Assembly: GCF_000718305.1 (NCBI RefSeq)
Contig: NZ_JOFQ01000007.1
Coordinates: forward strand, 186,001 to 250,000
Source of the DNA: Streptomyces niger
GTDB lineage: Bacteria; Actinomycetota; Actinomycetes; Streptomycetales; Streptomycetaceae
DNA: 64,000 nucleotides
Direction: 5' to 3'
Part shown: one piece after another, positions 42,691 through 51,090 of the stretch
How positions within the stretch are numbered: position 1 is the first letter of the stretch
Layout: each line of letters opens with the position of its first letter
Notes under the pieces: model-generated
Database searches by the model: none
What the model was told of the DNA's origin: nothing
The model's input: only the letters and a program-made list of their open reading frames with translations
Translations under genes and position numbers: made by a program

Positions 42691-43899
42691 ATGCCCTTGG
42701 CTCTGCTCGCACTCGCGATCTCGGCCTTCGGTATCGGCACCACCGAGTTCGTGATGATGGGCCTGCTGCCCAACGTCGCGGACGACCTGGGCACCTCCGT
42801 GCCCACCGCCGGCTACCTCGTCTCCGCCTACGCCCTCGGTGTCGTCATCGGCGCCCCGCTGCTGACCGCGCTCGGCTCGCGCATCCCCCGCAAGCGGATG
42901 CTGCTGCTCATGATGGCGGTCTTCACGGTCGGCAACCTCGCGTCCGCGCTCGCTCCGAACTTCGGCCTGCTCGTCGCGGGCCGGCTGCTGGCCGGCCTGC
43001 CGCACGGCGCGTTCTTCGGCGTCGGCGCGGTCGTGGCGGCCCGCCTGGTCAAGGAAGGCCGGCAGGCCCGCGCGGTCGCCACGATGTTCCTCGGCCTGAC
43101 CGTCGCCAACATCGTCGGCGTGCCCGCCGCGACCCTGCTCGGCCAGCACCTCGGCTGGCGCGCGACCTTCCTGGTCGTCGCCGCCATCGGCCTGATCGCC
43201 ATGGCCTCGCTGGCCAAGCTCGTCCCGCACGTGCCGCGCGACGAGCAGAACGGCGTGAAGCACGAGCTGCGCGCCCTCGGCAACCGTCAGGTGCTGCTCG
43301 GCCTGCTCACCGCGGTCTTCGGCTTCGCCGGCGTGTTCGCCGTCTACAGCTACCTCGCGTCGATGATGACCAAGGTCACCGGCTTCGGCGAGGGGACCGT
43401 GCCCATCGTGCTCGCGCTCTTCGGCATCGGCATGACCCTCGGCGCGCTCGCCGCCGGCCCGCTGACCGACCGGGCGCTGCGCCCGACGCTGTACGGCTCG
43501 CTCGCGGCGCTGGCCGTCACCCTGGTCCTCTTCCACTTCACCGTGCACGTGCAGTGGGCGGCCCTGGTCACCGTCGTGGTGCTGGGCGCGGTCGGCTTCA
43601 TGACCACCACGCCGCTGCAGATGCTGGTGATGAACAAGGCCGAGCACGCCCCGACGCTCGCCTCCGCCTCCAACCACTCCGCGTTCAACCTCGCGAACGC
43701 GGGCGGTGCCTGGCTCGGCGGCGTCGCCATCGCCGCGCACTGGGGCTGGACCTCCCCGACCCTGGTCGGTGCGGTTCTGGCGGTCGTCGGCCTCGCCATC
43801 GCGGTGACGGCCGGCCTGATGGACCGCACCCCGACCCGCTCCCGCATCGTCGCCACCAGCGACGACAAGGTCCGCCAGGAGCCCGCCCGGCTCGGCTGA
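42691..43899 (+). CDS. MFS exporter, Cmx/chloramphenicol-efflux type
   Basis: This 402-residue, 12-helix transporter starts almost directly in its first helix (LALLALAISAFGIGTTEFVM), a pattern shared with Cmx/CmlR chloramphenicol pumps and arabinose-efflux relatives. Loop 2-3 is a shortened form of motif A (ALGSRIPRKRMLLL). The C-terminus is a short polar tail. GAAAGG precedes the ATG. A long leader and a perfect terminator bracket it, so it is a single-gene unit. The substrate is unproven. Confidence 0.85.
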   Translation: MPLALLALAISAFGIGTTEFVMMGLLPNVADDLGTSVPTAGYLVSAYALGVVIGAPLLTALGSRIPRKRMLLLMMAVFTVGNLASALAPNFGLLVAGRLLAGLPHGAFFGVGAVVAARLVKEGRQARAVATMFLGLTVANIVGVPAATLLGQHLGWRATFLVVAAIGLIAMASLAKLVPHVPRDEQNGVKHELRALGNRQVLLGLLTAVFGFAGVFAVYSYLASMMTKVTGFGEGTVPIVLALFGIGMTLGALAAGPLTDRALRPTLYGSLAALAVTLVLFHFTVHVQWAALVTVVVLGAVGFMTTTPLQMLVMNKAEHAPTLASASNHSAFNLANAGGAWLGGVAIAAHWGWTSPTLVGAVLAVVGLAIAVTAGLMDRTPTRSRIVATSDDKVRQEPARLG

Positions 43900-43913
43900 A
43901 CCCGCCCGGTCCG

Positions 43914-43952
43914 ACGGCCGGTCCGGCGCCCGCGCGGCGCCGGACCGGCCGT
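43914..43952 (+). terminator. 17-bp stem-loop after the exporter gene
   Basis: ACGGCCGGTCCGGCGCC and its exact complement enclose a CGCGC loop 15 bp after the exporter stop. It could also serve the convergent NTF2-like gene. Confidence 0.8.
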
Positions 43953-43972
43953 GCGCGTTTCCGGCGCCGGGG

Positions 43973-44482
43973 TCACCGCGGCAGTACCGGCTCCACGCCC
44001 TCGGGCAGGAGTGGCGGCTGTCCCGTGGTCCAGAGCGCCTCGACGGACATCCGGGAGATCCGCCAGCCCTCGTCCGTGCGGCGCAGCTCGGCGTCGTAGC
44101 GGCCGCCCACGGTGAACAGCGGGTCGGCGCCCGGGCCGCGCCGCTCCAGCGTGGCGGGGTGGTGCACGTGGGTCATGTGCGCGTTCCAGGACGCGGTGGC
44201 CGTTCCGGAGGCGGCGTCGACGTCGACGAGGACATCGGCGGAGACGTGCTGGGTACGGGCGAACCGCCGGATCGCCTCCTCCGTGTGCCGCACCGCGTCG
44301 GCGCCCTCGGCCAGGCCGATCGGGGTCACCGTACGGATGTCGTCGGTGACGTAGGCGCGGGCCCACCCCGCGGCGAACTCGCGCGCGTCGAGGGCGCGGA
44401 AGAAGCGGCTGACGAGCAGGGCGATCTCGCCCTGGTCCTGTGCGGTGATCGTGGGTGCCGTGGTCATGGATGTGGTGGTCAT
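43973..44482 (-). CDS. NTF2/SnoaL-like protein under a SoxR-type box
   Basis: This 169-residue protein has the NTF2-like cone fold. IALLVSRFFRALDAREFAAG and WARAYVTDDIRTVTP form the first helix and strand, and DPLFTVGGRYDAELRRTDEGW the later strands. Members of this family include polyketide cyclases, isomerases and hydratases, and many have no known function. ATG 44482 lies 6 nt after a CAGGCT hexamer with no ribosome site, so it looks leaderless. A perfect SoxR/MerR palindrome covers its promoter spacer. This suggests induction by redox-active compounds rather than a housekeeping role. Confidence 0.8.
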   Translation of the reverse strand: MTTTSMTTAPTITAQDQGEIALLVSRFFRALDAREFAAGWARAYVTDDIRTVTPIGLAEGADAVRHTEEAIRRFARTQHVSADVLVDVDAASGTATASWNAHMTHVHHPATLERRGPGADPLFTVGGRYDAELRRTDEGWRISRMSVEALWTTGQPPLLPEGVEPVLPR

Positions 44483-44488
44483 GGGTGA

Positions 44489-44519
44489 AGCCTGCTTCCT
44501 CAAGCGGACTTGAGGTCAA
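44489..44519 (-). promoter_or_regulatory. SoxR/MerR-type promoter
   Basis: CCTCAAG-N4-CTTGAGG (44498-44515) is a perfect inverted repeat with the arms of the E. coli SoxR box. It lies inside a 19-bp spacer between TTGACC (44514-44519) and CAGGCT (44489-44494), read on the minus strand. The long 19-bp spacer and an operator inside it are the signature of promoters switched on by MerR-family regulators. No MerR-family gene is in this window. Confidence 0.75.
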
Positions 44520-44541
44520 GCGTGATCCGGTACGGGATGGT

Positions 44542-46293
44542 TCACCCCTCCCGCCACCGGTTGGTCACCGGCAGGCGGCGGTCCTTGCCGAACCCCTTGG
44601 CGGAGATCTTCGTGCCCGGCGGGTACTGGCGGCGCTTGTACTCGGCGGCGTCGACGAGGCGGAGGACGCGGGTGACCAGCTCCGGGTCGTGGCCCCGGGC
44701 GATGATCTCGTCGTGGCCGAGGTCGCGGTCGACGTACAGGTCCAGGATCGCGTCGAGCGTCGGGTAGTCGGGCAGGGAGTCGGTGTCGACCTGGCCGGGA
44801 CGCAGCTCCGCGCTGGGCGGCTTGCTGATCGAGCGCTCCGGGATGGGCGGTGTCTCACCGCGTTCGACCGCCGCCCGGTTGCGCCACTTCGCGAGCTGGA
44901 AGACGACCGTCTTGTAGACGTCCTTGATCGGACCGTACGCCCCTACGGAGTCGCCGTAGAGGGTCGAATAGCCGCACGCCAGCTCGGACTTGTTGCCGGG
45001 CGCCAGGACGAGGTGGCCCTCCTGGTTGGAGAGCGCCATCAGCGTCGTGCCGCGGATGCGGGACTGGAGGTTCTCCTCGGCCAGGCCGGTGAGCGGCAGC
45101 GACCCCAGGTACGCGTCGAACATGGGCCCGATGGGGATCGTGCGGTGGTGCAGGCCGGTACGGCGGGCCAGTTCGGCGGCGTCGTCCTTGGAGTGCTCCG
45201 AGGAGTACCGGGAGGGAAGCGAGACACCGTACACGTTCTCGGGGCCCAGGGCGTCGACGGCGAGGGCCGCGACCAGCGCCGAGTCGATGCCGCCGGACAG
45301 GCCGATGACGACGCTGCGGAAGCCGTTCTTGGTGAGGTAGGCGCGCAGCCCCATGACCAGCGCGCCGTAGATCTCCTCGGCGGCGTCCAGGCGCGGCGCC
45401 GGCGCGGGCATCGGCAGCGGCTCGTACGGGGGCAGCGGGTCGGCGGAGAGGGTGACGTGGTCGACGCGGAGGCCGTCGTCGACGACGCCGGCCGGCGGCT
45501 CCGCCGCGGCGGCCGGCAGGTCCAGGTCGAGGAGCAGACACTCCTCGGTGAACTGCGGGGCCCGGGTGAGCACCTCGCCGGACGCGTCGACCACGATCGA
45601 GTCCCCGTCGAAGACCAGATCGTCCTGGCCGCCGGTCATCGCCAGGTACGCCGTCGTGCAGCCGGCCTCCTGCGCACGCTTACGCACCAGTTCCAGCCGG
45701 GTGTCGTCCTTGTCCCGCTCGTAGGGGGAGGCGTTGACGGACAGCAGCAGGCCCGCGCCGGCCGTCCGGGCCGCCGGGACCCGGCCGCCGTCCTGCCAGA
45801 GGTCCTCGCAGATGGCGAGCGCGATGTCGACGCCGTGCAGCCGTACGACGGGGAGCGTGTCGCCGGGCACGAAGTACCGGAACTCGTCGAAGACGCCGTA
45901 GTTGGGCAGGTGGTGCTTGGCGAAGGTGAGCGCCACCCGGCCGCGGTGCAGCACGGCGGCGGCGTTCTGCGGGGCGCCCGCCGGGCGCCCGTACCGCGGC
46001 GCGGCATGCTCGCACCGGTCCAGGTAGCCGGTGACGACGACGGTCTCGCCGAGGCCCTCGGCGGCCAGTCGCGTGGCGAGGGCGCGCAGCGCCGCACGGC
46101 TGGCGGCCACGAAGGAGGGGCGCAGCGCGAGGTCCTCCACGGGATAGCCGGTCAGCGCCATCTCGGGGAACGCGACCAGGTGCGCTCCCCGCCCGGCCGC
46201 CTCCCGGGTGCGGCGCACGACGGTTTCGGCGTTCCGGGCGAGGTCGCCCACCCAGAAGTCGGCCTGATGCAGAGCGAGGCGAAGTCGAGGCAC
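44542..46293 (-). CDS. nadE: Glutamine-dependent NAD+ synthase
   Basis: This 583-residue enzyme makes NAD from nicotinate adenine dinucleotide in the last step. The N-terminal nitrilase-like glutaminase has FPEMALTGYP (Glu), AKHHLPNYGVFDE (Lys) and LAICEDLW (Cys). The C-terminal synthase half has the P-loop GLSGGIDSALVAAL (about residue 320) and GNKSELACGYSTLYGD. It is full length for the glutamine-dependent class. The start is GTG at 46293, 7 nt after TACACT with no ribosome site, suggesting a leaderless mRNA. Confidence 0.95.
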   Translation of the reverse strand: MPRLRLALHQADFWVGDLARNAETVVRRTREAAGRGAHLVAFPEMALTGYPVEDLALRPSFVAASRAALRALATRLAAEGLGETVVVTGYLDRCEHAAPRYGRPAGAPQNAAAVLHRGRVALTFAKHHLPNYGVFDEFRYFVPGDTLPVVRLHGVDIALAICEDLWQDGGRVPAARTAGAGLLLSVNASPYERDKDDTRLELVRKRAQEAGCTTAYLAMTGGQDDLVFDGDSIVVDASGEVLTRAPQFTEECLLLDLDLPAAAAEPPAGVVDDGLRVDHVTLSADPLPPYEPLPMPAPAPRLDAAEEIYGALVMGLRAYLTKNGFRSVVIGLSGGIDSALVAALAVDALGPENVYGVSLPSRYSSEHSKDDAAELARRTGLHHRTIPIGPMFDAYLGSLPLTGLAEENLQSRIRGTTLMALSNQEGHLVLAPGNKSELACGYSTLYGDSVGAYGPIKDVYKTVVFQLAKWRNRAAVERGETPPIPERSISKPPSAELRPGQVDTDSLPDYPTLDAILDLYVDRDLGHDEIIARGHDPELVTRVLRLVDAAEYKRRQYPPGTKISAKGFGKDRRLPVTNRWREG

Positions 46294-46300
46294 GCGGCCG

Positions 46301-46306
46301 AGTGTA
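46301..46306 (-). promoter_or_regulatory. -10-like hexamer, leaderless start of nadE
   Basis: TACACT on the minus strand ends 7 nt before the GTG of nadE. The hexamer and spacing are the same as for map. Confidence 0.5.
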
Positions 46307-46349
46307 TTCGTCGGTTTGACGTTATGTGTGGCGTCCGTGTTTCGGGAGT

Positions 46350-46386
<37 letters not shown>

Positions 46387-46440
46387 GGGCGGGTCCCTGG
46401 CGTACGCCGGAGCCCCGCCCCGCCCCCGCCCCCGGTCCGG

Positions 46441-48120
46441 CTACCTCCGGTAGCCGAGGACCGTCATCATCCCGGACTCCGAGTGGTAGATGTTGTGGCA
46501 GTGGAGCATCCACAGGCCCGGATTGTCGGCGTCGAAGTCGGCGTGCACGGTCTTCCCGGGCAGCACGATCGCGGTGTCCTTGCGCGGGCCGCTGCCGCCG
46601 CCCAGCGCGAAGGTGTGGCCGTGCAGGTGCATCGGGTGCCACATCGTCGTCGTGTTGCGGAAGGAGAGCCGTACGCGTTCCCCCGCGCGGACCGGATAGC
46701 GCTGGTCCGGGTCGTACGGCCGGCCGTTGAGCGCCCAGTCGTACTTCGCCATCGAGCCCGTGAGGTCCAGCGTCACGGTGCGGTCCGGGTGGCGCGAGCG
46801 CAGCCGCACGGCGGGATCGGCCGTCAGCCGGTCGGCGGTGAGCAGTTTCCCGGACAGCTCGGCGGGGCGTACGGAGGCGTCGGGCGCCGCGCCGCCGCCG
46901 GTGCGCAGCACGGCGAGACCGGCCCGCTTCTTGCCCTCGGCGACCGCGATGAGCGGGAAGGCGCCGTCCTTGACGGTGACCAGCACGTCGTAGCGCTCGC
47001 CCATGCCCAGCAGCAGCGCGTCGGTGTCCCGGTGCCGTACGGGGAAGCCGTCGGTGTGGGTGATCGTCATCGCGTGGCCGCCGAGCGCGACCCGGAAGGC
47101 GGTGTCGCCGCCCGCGTTGATCAGGCGGATCCGGATCCGGTCGCCCGGCCGCGCCCTGAACGTCTCGGGATCCGTCGGCGTACGCCCGTTGACCAGGTAG
47201 TACGGGTAGGCCACATCGCCCGCGTCGCCGCCGAGCAGCTTGCTGGTGGCGCCCATCATCATCCGGGACGGGCCGCCGCTCGGGGTCGGCTTCGCCGCGG
47301 CCGTCATCGGCATGTCCGTCCTCGACATGTCCGTCATCGACATGCCCGCCATGTCGTGGCCCATGTCGCCATGGTCCATGCCCCCGTGGTCCATGCCCCC
47401 GTGGTCCATGGAGCCGTCGCCGTGGTCCATGGAGCCCATGCCCATGCGGAGTTCGGCGAGCACGGCGTCGGGAGTGGAGCCGTCCACCCCGTCGACCCAG
47501 TCGTCCAGGACGACGACCCACTCCTTGTCGTACTTCAGCGGCTCCTTGGGGTCCTCGACGATCAGCGGCGCGTACAGGCCCCGGTCCTGCTGGGTGCCGG
47601 AGTGCGGGTGGAACCAGTACGTGCCGGGGTGGGCCGTGACGAAGCGGTACTCGAACGACCCGCCGGGCTTGACGGCGCGCTGGGTCAGGTCCGGCACCCC
47701 GTCCATGTCGTTGCGGAGGGCGAGGCCGTGCCAGTGCATCGACGTGGCCTGCGGGAGGTGGTTGGCCAGGGTGAGGGCGAGGGTGTCGCCCGCGGTGACC
47801 CGGACCTCCTTGCCGGGCAGCGCGTCGCCGTACGCCCAGCTGCGGACCGTGCGATCGCCGAGGTCGAGGCGGGTGGCGGCGGCGGTGAGGGCGACCTTCC
47901 GGACGGTGGAGCCCTTGGTGGCCCTGGCCTTCTCCGCCGCGGCGACCTCCGCGCCGTCGGGGGAGACGAAGCCGCCGGGGCCTTCGGGGCGGCTCGTGGT
48001 CCGGCCTGCGTGGTCCTGGTCCGACGTGCCGGCGGAGCCGGACGCGCAGGCGGTGAGCAGGGTGCCGCCGGCGGCGGCGATGCCCGCGCCGAGGACGGCG
48101 CGGCGGGTGTGCGTACGCAT
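46441..48120 (-). CDS. Multicopper oxidase with Met/His-rich insert, Tat lipoprotein type
   Basis: This 559-residue oxidase has a twin-arginine signal (TRRAVLGAGIAAAGG) with lipobox LLTAC. The copper ligands are in place: MHWHGLAL, YWFHPHSG, HPMHLHGH and HCHNIYHSESGMM (with the His-Cys-His and type 1 Met). Residues about 223-270 form a long insert rich in Met, His and Asp (repeated SMDHG/GGMDHG units) that should bind copper. It probably oxidises cuprous copper outside the cell, as CueO does. GAGGTG precedes the ATG. It is in one operon with the DUF6153-like gene behind a CsoR-like palindrome. Confidence 0.92.
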   Translation of the reverse strand: MRTHTRRAVLGAGIAAAGGTLLTACASGSAGTSDQDHAGRTTSRPEGPGGFVSPDGAEVAAAEKARATKGSTVRKVALTAAATRLDLGDRTVRSWAYGDALPGKEVRVTAGDTLALTLANHLPQATSMHWHGLALRNDMDGVPDLTQRAVKPGGSFEYRFVTAHPGTYWFHPHSGTQQDRGLYAPLIVEDPKEPLKYDKEWVVVLDDWVDGVDGSTPDAVLAELRMGMGSMDHGDGSMDHGGMDHGGMDHGDMGHDMAGMSMTDMSRTDMPMTAAAKPTPSGGPSRMMMGATSKLLGGDAGDVAYPYYLVNGRTPTDPETFRARPGDRIRIRLINAGGDTAFRVALGGHAMTITHTDGFPVRHRDTDALLLGMGERYDVLVTVKDGAFPLIAVAEGKKRAGLAVLRTGGGAAPDASVRPAELSGKLLTADRLTADPAVRLRSRHPDRTVTLDLTGSMAKYDWALNGRPYDPDQRYPVRAGERVRLSFRNTTTMWHPMHLHGHTFALGGGSGPRKDTAIVLPGKTVHADFDADNPGLWMLHCHNIYHSESGMMTVLGYRR

Positions 48121-48221
48121 GGGAGTAACACCTCGTGTGGTGGTGCGGGTGAAGGAGCGGGCGCGGGACCGCTGACGGGTACGGCGGGGGTGCCGGTACG
48201 CACGTCGGCGGCCGGGCGCTG

Positions 48222-48680
48222 CTACACGCGCAGCACGGAGAGGCGGGCGAGGTGTTTGTGGCGGGGGAGCGGTGGCGGAATCGGCCAGAGGGCACGCAGC
48301 AGCCGGGCCAGGGCGGCGGCGGAGAGCCCGGCGGGGCGCCGACGGCGGACGAGCAGTCCGGCCGCGGCCAGCAACGCGCACGACCAGGCCGAGAGCACGG
48401 CCAGGCAGACCGAACCGGGATCCATGCCGTGCGGCCCGGGCGCGGCGGCGTGCCGGTGGCCGTCGTGCGCCGCGGCCTGCGTCACAGGGACGTGGGCTGC
48501 CGGGGAATGGGCCGCCGGCGCGGCGGCCGTCATGGGGGCCGCCGTCATGGGGGCGGCGTTCCCGTGCCCTTCGCCCGGCATGGGGTGGCCGAAGGTGTGC
48601 ATGGTGACGATGCCGGCCACCAGCGCCGCGAACAGCAGCAGCCGGCCGCACCAGGCGGCGGCCTTCCACTGCGCGCGCAT
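48222..48680 (-). CDS. DUF6153-like His-rich membrane protein
   Basis: This 152-residue protein has two membrane segments (LLLFAALVAGIVTM and VCLAVLSAWSCALLAAAGL) and a His/Met-bearing outer loop (MHTFGHPMPGEGHG; AAHDGHRHAAAPGPHG). I recall this layout as DUF6153, often beside copper genes in streptomycetes. The loop may bind or sense copper. ATG 48680 has GGGAG upstream. It precedes the multicopper oxidase in the same operon, with a 101-bp gap between them. Confidence 0.7.
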   Translation of the reverse strand: MRAQWKAAAWCGRLLLFAALVAGIVTMHTFGHPMPGEGHGNAAPMTAAPMTAAAPAAHSPAAHVPVTQAAAHDGHRHAAAPGPHGMDPGSVCLAVLSAWSCALLAAAGLLVRRRRPAGLSAAALARLLRALWPIPPPLPRHKHLARLSVLRV

Positions 48681-48729
48681 CGGGGCTCCCACGGGGGCAG
48701 GCGTACGGTCGGTCTCTCGTCCGCCACCT

Positions 48730-48744
48730 TACCCCCACGGGGTA
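48730..48744 (-). promoter_or_regulatory. CsoR-like copper operator
   Basis: TACCCC-CAC-GGGGTA is a perfect 6-bp inverted repeat with a C/G core, overlapping a TAAGGT -10-like hexamer on the minus strand. CsoR operators have this G/C-rich shape with TA ends. It lies 50 bp before the DUF6153-like ATG. Confidence 0.65.
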
Positions 48745-48817
48745 TCGGAACGCGCCCCGGGTTGGCTTCCAGGGCGGACGCAGGTGTGCGGGACTTCCAA
48801 GTTTCCTACTTTTTTGA

Positions 48818-48823
48818 CACTAT
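48818..48823 (+). promoter_or_regulatory. -10-like hexamer of the toxin-antitoxin operon
   Basis: CACTAT ends 7 nt before the antitoxin ATG at 48831. A T-rich run (TTTTTT) precedes it, and an AAGT-N5-ACTT inverted repeat in the same patch is a possible antitoxin operator. Confidence 0.45.
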
Positions 48824-48830
48824 GGGGTTC

Positions 48831-49115
48831 ATGTCCGAGACGACGTACAGCATCGGGGAGGGGCCGGCGACCAGGGTCAGCCTCTCCTTGCCCGAAGGGA
48901 CCGCGGAGGCCATCCGTGCCCGGGTGGGGAAGCGGGAGTTCTCCGCGTTCATCGCCACGGCCGTTGAGCGGGAGTTGCGCGGGCAAGTGCTGGATGAGTA
49001 CCTGGCGGACTACGAGGGCCGTAAGGGGCCGATCTCTGAGCAAGCACGGCAGAAGGCGCGGCAGGTCTTCGACGAGGTGTTCGCCGAGGAATTCCAGTGG
49101 CCCGCCACAAGCTGA
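48831..49115 (+). CDS. VapB-like antitoxin
   Basis: This 94-residue protein has a ribbon-helix-helix-like start (TRVSLSLPEGTAEAIRARVG, then FSAFIATAVEREL) that would bind its own promoter. The C-terminal half is charged (DEYLADYEGRKGPIS ... RQVFDEVFAEEF) and probably unfolded until it wraps the toxin. It overlaps the toxin gene by 19 bp. An in-frame ATG at 48822 would add three residues. Confidence 0.75.
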   Translation: MSETTYSIGEGPATRVSLSLPEGTAEAIRARVGKREFSAFIATAVERELRGQVLDEYLADYEGRKGPISEQARQKARQVFDEVFAEEFQWPATS

Positions 49116-49510
49116 GTCACGAGGGGACGCTTGTCCTCGACAGTGAGGGGTTCTCCAAGCTGCTCGGCGATGACGAGACGGTGGTGGCCCTGGTCGCGGA
49201 GGCGCGTTCCCGGGGCATGGAGGTGGTGATCTGCGCGCTCACCATCATCGAGGCCGTCCATGGGCGAACGAACAAGGCCCGGTTGAACTGGGTACTGTCC
49301 GGCCTTCGCGCCGTTCCGGTGGGCGACGAGGAGGCGAAGGCGGCCTCGTCGCTGTTGCTGCAAGCTGGGCTCCACGGTCACGAGTACGCCATCGACGCGG
49401 CAGTGGCCGAAGCTGCCATGCGTCAGCAGCGCCCAGTAGTCATGCTGACCTCTGACATCGACGACATGACCAAGCTCTGCGGTGACCGGGTCAGGCTTGT
49501 GGCTGTGTGA
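49097..49510 (+). CDS. VapC-like PIN-domain toxin
   Basis: This 137-residue PIN ribonuclease has the acidic residues of the family in order: TLVLDSEGFSKLL (Asp near residue 14), LTIIEAVHG (Glu), HEYAIDAAVA (Asp) and LTSDIDDM (Asp). VapC toxins cut tRNA or rRNA. GTG 49097 lies within the antitoxin end, giving the usual antitoxin-first overlap. A strong stem-loop follows. Lower GC near the promoter hints at acquisition. Confidence 0.83.
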   Translation: MARHKLSHEGTLVLDSEGFSKLLGDDETVVALVAEARSRGMEVVICALTIIEAVHGRTNKARLNWVLSGLRAVPVGDEEAKAASSLLLQAGLHGHEYAIDAAVAEAAMRQQRPVVMLTSDIDDMTKLCGDRVRLVAV

Positions 49511-49536
49511 GGTACAGGTGGCTTCGTGCCTGCGAT

Positions 49537-49579
49537 GACTCCGGTCCCGTGTTGGCGCGTCGATACGGGGACCGGAGTC
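49537..49579. terminator. Stem-loop between the toxin gene and the protease gene
   Basis: GACTCCGGTCCC-GT pairs with ACGGGGACCGGAGTC, one base bulged. It lies between the convergent VapC-like and protease genes and can serve both. Confidence 0.65.
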
Positions 49580-49609
49580 TCCGCAGGCCGGAGAGGTGAC
49601 GACTTCGGG

Positions 49610-50728
49610 TCAGCTCTCCTGGGCCTTGTCGTACAGGTCCTTCGCGTCGTTGCCGAAGTACGGGCCGAACATCGTGTTGGGCAGGAAGGAGTAGCCGAAG
49701 CTGTTCACCGAGGCCTGCTGTCCGGTGCCGGTCTTCTCGTCGAACGTCCGGAACCACGGGCCGCCGCTGGACCCGCCCGTCATGTTGCAGGTCAGCGCGT
49801 GGTCCTTCGAGAAGAACGGGTCCTTCGTGGTGGTGCCGCTGCAGTAGATGAGCTTGGTGCCGTCGTACGGAGCTGCCGCCGGGTAGCCGAACGCGTACAT
49901 CTTCTGGAGGTAGCCGGAGTTGAAGGAGACGCCCTGGCCGCCGACCGTGTCGGTGAGCCGCTTGCCGTTCAGCGGGGCGACGACCGCGGCGCCGACGTCG
50001 TAGTTGATGTCCTCACTCGCCGTCCACTGCGGGGTGGCGAGGGTCTTGCTCGCGCCCCACTTGCCGTACGGGGCCGCGCCGTCCTTGTAGCCGGGCACGA
50101 AGACCCAGTTGGTGTGCCAGGCGCCGTCCAGCTTCACGCAGTGTCCCGCGGTGAGGATCGTGCTGCCGTTCTTGCTGGTCACGGCGTCACCGGAGCAGGA
50201 GGCCTGGCGGCCCTGGTAGGTGAAGAAGACCCGGCCGGTCGTCATCACGACCTGGCCGCCGCCGGTCCACGGACCGCCGGGCTGCGGGAAGGCCTTCAGC
50301 GCGGGGAGCGGCAGGGACGGCAGCGGCAGCGTGGGCGGGACGGCCGTCGCCCTGCCGCGCGGCACCGCGTCCGTCGTGGCGTGGGCGGCCGCTGCGGAGA
50401 GCTTCCGCCGGGCGACCGACAGCAGGTCCAGCGGCTTCGCGGCGCGCATGCGGGCGGCGGTCCAGTAGGCGACCGCCTTCCTCGCGTCGTGTTTCTTCGC
50501 CGCGGGCGGCTTCTTGTCCGGCGTGGACGCGGCCGGCGTGGACGCGGCCGGCGTGGAGACGGCCGGTGGGGTGCCGGGCCGGTCGGCGGCCGCGGCCGGA
50601 GCGGCGAGCGCCGTGGTGCCGAGCGTGCCGGCGACGAAGAGTGCCGTAACGGTTCTGCGGGCCGTGCGGACGGCCGTGCGGGAGCGGGAGCGCCGGGCGG
50701 TGCCGGGGCCCAGGTCGGTGAATCTCAC
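49610..50728 (-). CDS. Secreted trypsin/V8-like serine protease
   Basis: This 372-residue protein has a long basic signal peptide (RTARRTVTALFVAGTLGTTALAAPAAAA). A Ser/Thr/Pro/Ala-rich prodomain follows (about residues 45-155; ASTPA is repeated in a 15-bp pattern). The protease domain carries His in TAGHC, Asp in NYDVGAAV and Ser in TGGSSGGPW. It resembles the glutamyl-endopeptidase-like peptidases secreted by streptomycetes. GTG 50728 has AGGGGG just upstream. It is a single-gene unit, with its promoter in the 362-bp spacer before glnA2. Confidence 0.87.
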   Translation of the reverse strand: MRFTDLGPGTARRSRSRTAVRTARRTVTALFVAGTLGTTALAAPAAAADRPGTPPAVSTPAASTPAASTPDKKPPAAKKHDARKAVAYWTAARMRAAKPLDLLSVARRKLSAAAAHATTDAVPRGRATAVPPTLPLPSLPLPALKAFPQPGGPWTGGGQVVMTTGRVFFTYQGRQASCSGDAVTSKNGSTILTAGHCVKLDGAWHTNWVFVPGYKDGAAPYGKWGASKTLATPQWTASEDINYDVGAAVVAPLNGKRLTDTVGGQGVSFNSGYLQKMYAFGYPAAAPYDGTKLIYCSGTTTKDPFFSKDHALTCNMTGGSSGGPWFRTFDEKTGTGQQASVNSFGYSFLPNTMFGPYFGNDAKDLYDKAQES

Positions 50729-51090
50729 GCGTACCCCCTGGTGCGATGGCCGCGCGGGTGCCGCGGGCCACGACGTACGGGCAGCCGGCCGGCGGCCCGG
50801 AGCGGAGCGGGCGGTGCGGATGTACGACGGATGCACGACGCCGTGCAGAGGTCGTGCGGAGGTCATGCAGAAGGCAGCGTCCCACCGTCCCGACGGCACT
50901 GTCAGGAGCGCGTCAACGGTTTGGCCGGAACGGCGGGGGAACCACGAAACCCCGTGCATCCCCCGGGCCTGCCCGAAGGGGCCGCGACAACGTAATGTGA
51001 CGGTAACCCCCGCACGCGATACTGGCGTGCCGCGCCCCGTCAAGGGCGATGGGCGTGGACAGGCCGTTCGACCTGCAAGGATTGGTGAAC
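50729..51090. promoter_or_regulatory. Divergent spacer between the protease and glnA2 genes
   Basis: This 362-bp gene-free spacer holds both promoters. At 50992-51007, GTAAT-N6-GTAAC fits the two-half-site layout of GlnR boxes (GTNAC-N6-GAAAC type), about 85 bp before the glnA2 ATG. Elsewhere I see AGGTCGTGC/AGGTCATGC partial repeats and no other motif. Confidence 0.45.
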
